The notes beneath the pieces were generated by a model that did no database searches, was not told the DNA's origin, and saw nothing but the letters and a program-made list of their open reading frames with translations. Positions 31,829-34,630 of a DNA stretch of 34,630 bases are shown here, piece by piece. Location: positions 1 to 34,630 of the forward strand of contig JAURWD010000107.1 of assembly GCA_030655145.1 (NCBI GenBank). The letters run 5' to 3'. Each line of letters begins with the position of its first letter. Position 1 is the first letter of the stretch. The translations under genes were made by a program, and so were the position numbers. Source of the stretch: Ferruginibacter sp. (lineage in GTDB: Bacteria; Bacteroidota; Bacteroidia; Chitinophagales; Chitinophagaceae).

Positions 31829-34630
31829 ATGCAACGGAAATTTGTACTCTTTCTATTCTTGATTCTAACGGTTGGCACAGGGGTTTCCCTTTTCGCTCAA
31901 TCAACCTTACCAATGAATCCCAAAGTAAAAATGGGCAAATTGGAAAATGGGCTCACCTATTATATTCTCCCAAACAAAAAGCCGGAAAATAAAGTTGAAT
32001 TACGGCTCGCTGTGAACGTTGGTTCCATCAACGAAGACGACGACCAGCAAGGCCTTGCGCACATGGTGGAGCACATGGCATTTAATGGTACCACCCATTT
32101 TAAGAAAAACGACATCGTTTCTTTTTTGCAGGACATCGGCGTCGGGTTCGGTAGTGACCTGAACGCGTACACGAGCTTCGATCAAACGGTGTACATCCTT
32201 CCCATCCCCACCAGCAAACCCGAAAATCTCGAAAAGGGGTTCCAGGTGTTGGAAGACTGGGCGCACAACGTAACTTATAACAATGACGACATTGATGGAG
32301 AGCGTCCGATCATCCTGGAGGAAAGTCGCCTGGGTAAAGGTGCAAACGACCGCATGTTCAGAAAGATCTATCCACGTATTTTCAAAGGGTCACTCTATGC
32401 AAATCGTTTACCGATCGGGGTAGACAGCATCATAAAAGGTTTCCCCCATGCAACCATCAAGAAATTCTACCAGGACTGGTACCGCCCGGATCTGATGGCG
32501 GTGATCGTGGTGGGTGATATTACGGTTGAAAAAGCGGAGGCAATGATCAAAAAACATTTTACCAGTCTCAAAACTCCGGCCGCTCCACGCGAAAGGAAGT
32601 ATGCGGATTTTCCGGCCTACACGAGTTCAGATGCCATCGTTGTTACAGACAAAGAGGCTACCAGCTATGATATCGATGTGCAATACCCTTCTTTCAAGAA
32701 GACTGCACTAACAACAGAACAAGACTATAAAAATGATATTACGCGTTCCCTGTTCACAACCATTTTCAATCAGCGTTTACAGGAACTTACGCAAAAAGAG
32801 AACGCACCTTTTGTTTTTGGCTATACCAATTTTGGTTCTTATGCCAGGGGCTTTGATGCCTTTTCAATTGGGGCCGGGTCGGGCACAAATGACCCTCAGG
32901 TAGCCTTGACAGCTTTGATGACAGAGTTTGAAAGAGTAAAACGTTTTGGCTTTAGCCAGGCGGAATTAGACAGGGCTAAAAAGAGCTATCTCAACCGCAT
33001 GGAAAAAGCGTTCAATGACCGCGATAAAACGGAGTCTTCAACGTTGGTGGAAGAAGTGATCAGGCACTTCCTGGAAAAAGAAGCAATGCCAGGCATTGGT
33101 GTGGAGTATGATCTTGCAAAAAAATTCGCGCCAGCCATTACGCTGGAAGAAGTAAATAAAGTGCTGGATGTGGTAAAGGCAAATGCGAATGCAGTTGTTT
33201 CAATTACTGGTCCGGAGTCAAATGACAAAGTTGTACTGCCCGATAGTTTGAAAATCATGCAAACCCTTGCATCTGTTGAGAAAATGGATGTGAAGGCCTA
33301 CCAGGAAAATGTGATCGCTACAAATCTTCTTGCTAAAGATCCTAAAGCCGGAAAAGTAGTTTCCCGAATTAAAAATGTAAAAACAGGCGCGACGGAATTG
33401 AAACTTTCTAACGGCACGACAGTATTGCTTAAAAAGACCGATTTCAAAAATGATGAGATCATCTTATCTGCCCGCAGGTACGGAGGAAAAAATGAATATA
33501 GCCTGAAAGATAAATTTAACGCAGAATACGCGACACAAATAGCGGGCACGATGGGCTTCGGAGCATTCTCCCCTGTTGATCTTCGTAAAGCATTGGCAGG
33601 AAAAACTGCTTCTGTAACGGATGTGTTCACTGATACAAGAGATGGCTTCAACGGAAACAGTTCTGTGAAGGACGTGGAAACCATGTTGCAATTGCTAACC
33701 TTGCACGTTACCGCTCCGCGGAAAGATACCTCCCTCTTCAATTCTTACATCCAGAAAAACAAATCTCAACTGGCAATGTTAGGTGCAAATCCACAGGCAG
33801 CATTTGTGGATACTTTTTATAAAACGATGTTTAGTAATAATCCACTGGCTCCTGTTGCTGTTCCACACGCGGAATATTTTGACAAGGTGAACCTGGATCG
33901 GTCTATGGAGATATACAAATCACATTTTGGTGATGTAAGCGGAATGCAGTTCGCAATCGTTGGGAACATCGATGAGGCAAAGCTTATACCGTTGATCGAG
34001 AAGTACATTGCTTCCTTGCCAGCCACCGGCAAAAAGTTTACCTACACGGATAACAAGGTACGTTCAGCGAAAGGCAAAATCGATTTAAATGCTTACAAAG
34101 GAGCTGAAGAAAAAAGTTTGATACTTGCAGTATTTTCGGGTGAGGTTCCATACAGTGAAGATGAGGCACTTAAAGCAAGCGCTTTAACCCAGGTTTTGAA
34201 TATCCGCATCATTGAAGAGTTGCGTGAAAAAGTGCAAGGAATTTATGGTGGTGGAATTTTCGGCGGTCTTGAAAAGGTCCCGTACAGTTCTTATTCTTTC
34301 ATTGCCCAGCTTCCTTGCGGACCTGAAAAAGCAGATACTTTAACACAGGCTTTACAAAGTGAAATTGCTAAGATCCGCACGAAAGGAATTGAGGCTTCTT
34401 ACCTGGATAAAGTAAAACAACAGTGGAAAGAAACACACAAAGAAACGATCAAAAGTAATGCTGCCTGGGCAAGCAATATGATTGAAAATAAAGTGGAAGG
34501 AGAAGACATCGACAGGTTTATCAATTATGAAAAATACGTCGACAAATTAACGACGGCTGATATTCAAAAAGCGGCAAACATGTACCTGAGCGGTAAGAAC
34601 CTGATGGTCGCTACCTTAATGCCGGAAAAA
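31829..34630 (+). CDS. M16 family zinc metallopeptidase (3' end missing)
   Basis: From ATG 31829 the frame is open for 934 codons to the window edge; the final MPEK is where related proteins end, so only a few residues should be missing. A signal peptide (residues 1-24, ending LFAQ) directs export. The inverted zinc motif HxxEH is H78-M-V-E81-H82 (LAHMVEHMAFNG), with the third ligand among the glutamates of GERPIILEESRLG (about 158-165). The C-terminal half carries the second, inactive M16 repeat. Bacteroidota enzymes of this type are periplasmic or outer-membrane insulinase/pitrilysin-like proteases with two fused halves. It follows the ppc terminator and has its own candidate promoter, so it is a separate unit. 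Confidence 0.93.
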   Translation, partial: MQRKFVLFLFLILTVGTGVSLFAQSTLPMNPKVKMGKLENGLTYYILPNKKPENKVELRLAVNVGSINEDDDQQGLAHMVEHMAFNGTTHFKKNDIVSFLQDIGVGFGSDLNAYTSFDQTVYILPIPTSKPENLEKGFQVLEDWAHNVTYNNDDIDGERPIILEESRLGKGANDRMFRKIYPRIFKGSLYANRLPIGVDSIIKGFPHATIKKFYQDWYRPDLMAVIVVGDITVEKAEAMIKKHFTSLKTPAAPRERKYADFPAYTSSDAIVVTDKEATSYDIDVQYPSFKKTALTTEQDYKNDITRSLFTTIFNQRLQELTQKENAPFVFGYTNFGSYARGFDAFSIGAGSGTNDPQVALTALMTEFERVKRFGFSQAELDRAKKSYLNRMEKAFNDRDKTESSTLVEEVIRHFLEKEAMPGIGVEYDLAKKFAPAITLEEVNKVLDVVKANANAVVSITGPESNDKVVLPDSLKIMQTLASVEKMDVKAYQENVIATNLLAKDPKAGKVVSRIKNVKTGATELKLSNGTTVLLKKTDFKNDEIILSARRYGGKNEYSLKDKFNAEYATQIAGTMGFGAFSPVDLRKALAGKTASVTDVFTDTRDGFNGNSSVKDVETMLQLLTLHVTAPRKDTSLFNSYIQKNKSQLAMLGANPQAAFVDTFYKTMFSNNPLAPVAVPHAEYFDKVNLDRSMEIYKSHFGDVSGMQFAIVGNIDEAKLIPLIEKYIASLPATGKKFTYTDNKVRSAKGKIDLNAYKGAEEKSLILAVFSGEVPYSEDEALKASALTQVLNIRIIEELREKVQGIYGGGIFGGLEKVPYSSYSFIAQLPCGPEKADTLTQALQSEIAKIRTKGIEASYLDKVKQQWKETHKETIKSNAAWASNMIENKVEGEDIDRFINYEKYVDKLTTADIQKAANMYLSGKNLMVATLMPEK

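Noticed and set aside
31750-31992. 80-codon ORF before and overlapping the M16 gene
   Set aside because: Out of frame with the signal peptide and metallopeptidase coding sequence; composition is not protein-like.
1-34630. CRISPR array, insertion sequence, rRNA operon or replication origin
   Set aside because: No regularly spaced long repeats, no transposase reading frame, no rRNA sequence and no origin-type repeat cluster were seen.

Overview
The window looks like a chromosomal segment of a Bacteroidota bacterium, most likely from the Chitinophagaceae or a close relative. This rests on CHU_C-associated Ig-like and HYR domains in a secreted protein, several promoters of the Bacteroidota type (TTG, about 20 bases, TAnnTTTG), a general lack of Shine-Dalgarno sequences, a tRNA gene without an encoded CCA, and family signatures such as a YtxJ-type bacilliredoxin, a DUF6580 membrane protein and a TPR/HTH membrane sensor. 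No database search was possible, so the taxonomic call is inference.

Layout. Bases 1-4280: a large Ig/HYR-repeat surface protein (cut by the left edge) lies just behind a small membrane protein. Both are divergent from a membrane-anchored TPR-HTH regulator, and the shared intergenic region carries four TGTCA repeats at exact 11-base spacing. Bases 4281-10977: a gene-poor accessory stretch. It holds a VOC-family protein, a decayed VOC copy, two orphan small genes, a lipoprotein with three internal repeats, long non-coding stretches, and the broken remains of a STAS/SEC14-like gene, a HEPN-domain gene and perhaps a sugar transferase. Bases 10978-23154: core genes. These are tRNA-Leu(CAA), hscB, a LYS1-type saccharopine dehydrogenase-like enzyme, a SWIM/SNF2 helicase, an acyl-CoA carboxylase beta subunit, rnhA, a DUF6580 protein, yraN, a YkgJ-like cysteine cluster protein, xerD, a dolichol-phosphate-mannose-synthase-like glycosyltransferase and a DEDDh exonuclease. 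Bases 23384-23847: a 38-residue lipoprotein and a bacilliredoxin behind a clear promoter. Bases 23920-28972: a compact thrA-thrB-thrC operon on the minus strand with a candidate Thr/Ile leader peptide. Bases 29057-34630: phosphoenolpyruvate carboxylase with a good terminator, then an M16 zinc protease cut by the right edge.

How the genes work together. Phosphoenolpyruvate carboxylase makes oxaloacetate, the precursor of aspartate, and ThrA, ThrB and ThrC take aspartate to threonine, so the divergent ppc/thr block is a coherent metabolic unit. RNase HI, XerD, the SNF2 helicase, the exonuclease and YraN are nucleic-acid housekeeping functions scattered over both strands rather than an operon. 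No complete new defence system, phage, insertion sequence or CRISPR array is visible. The least ordinary items are the phased TGTCA operator, the HEPN/STAS graveyard, the thr leader candidate and the micro-lipoprotein/bacilliredoxin pair.
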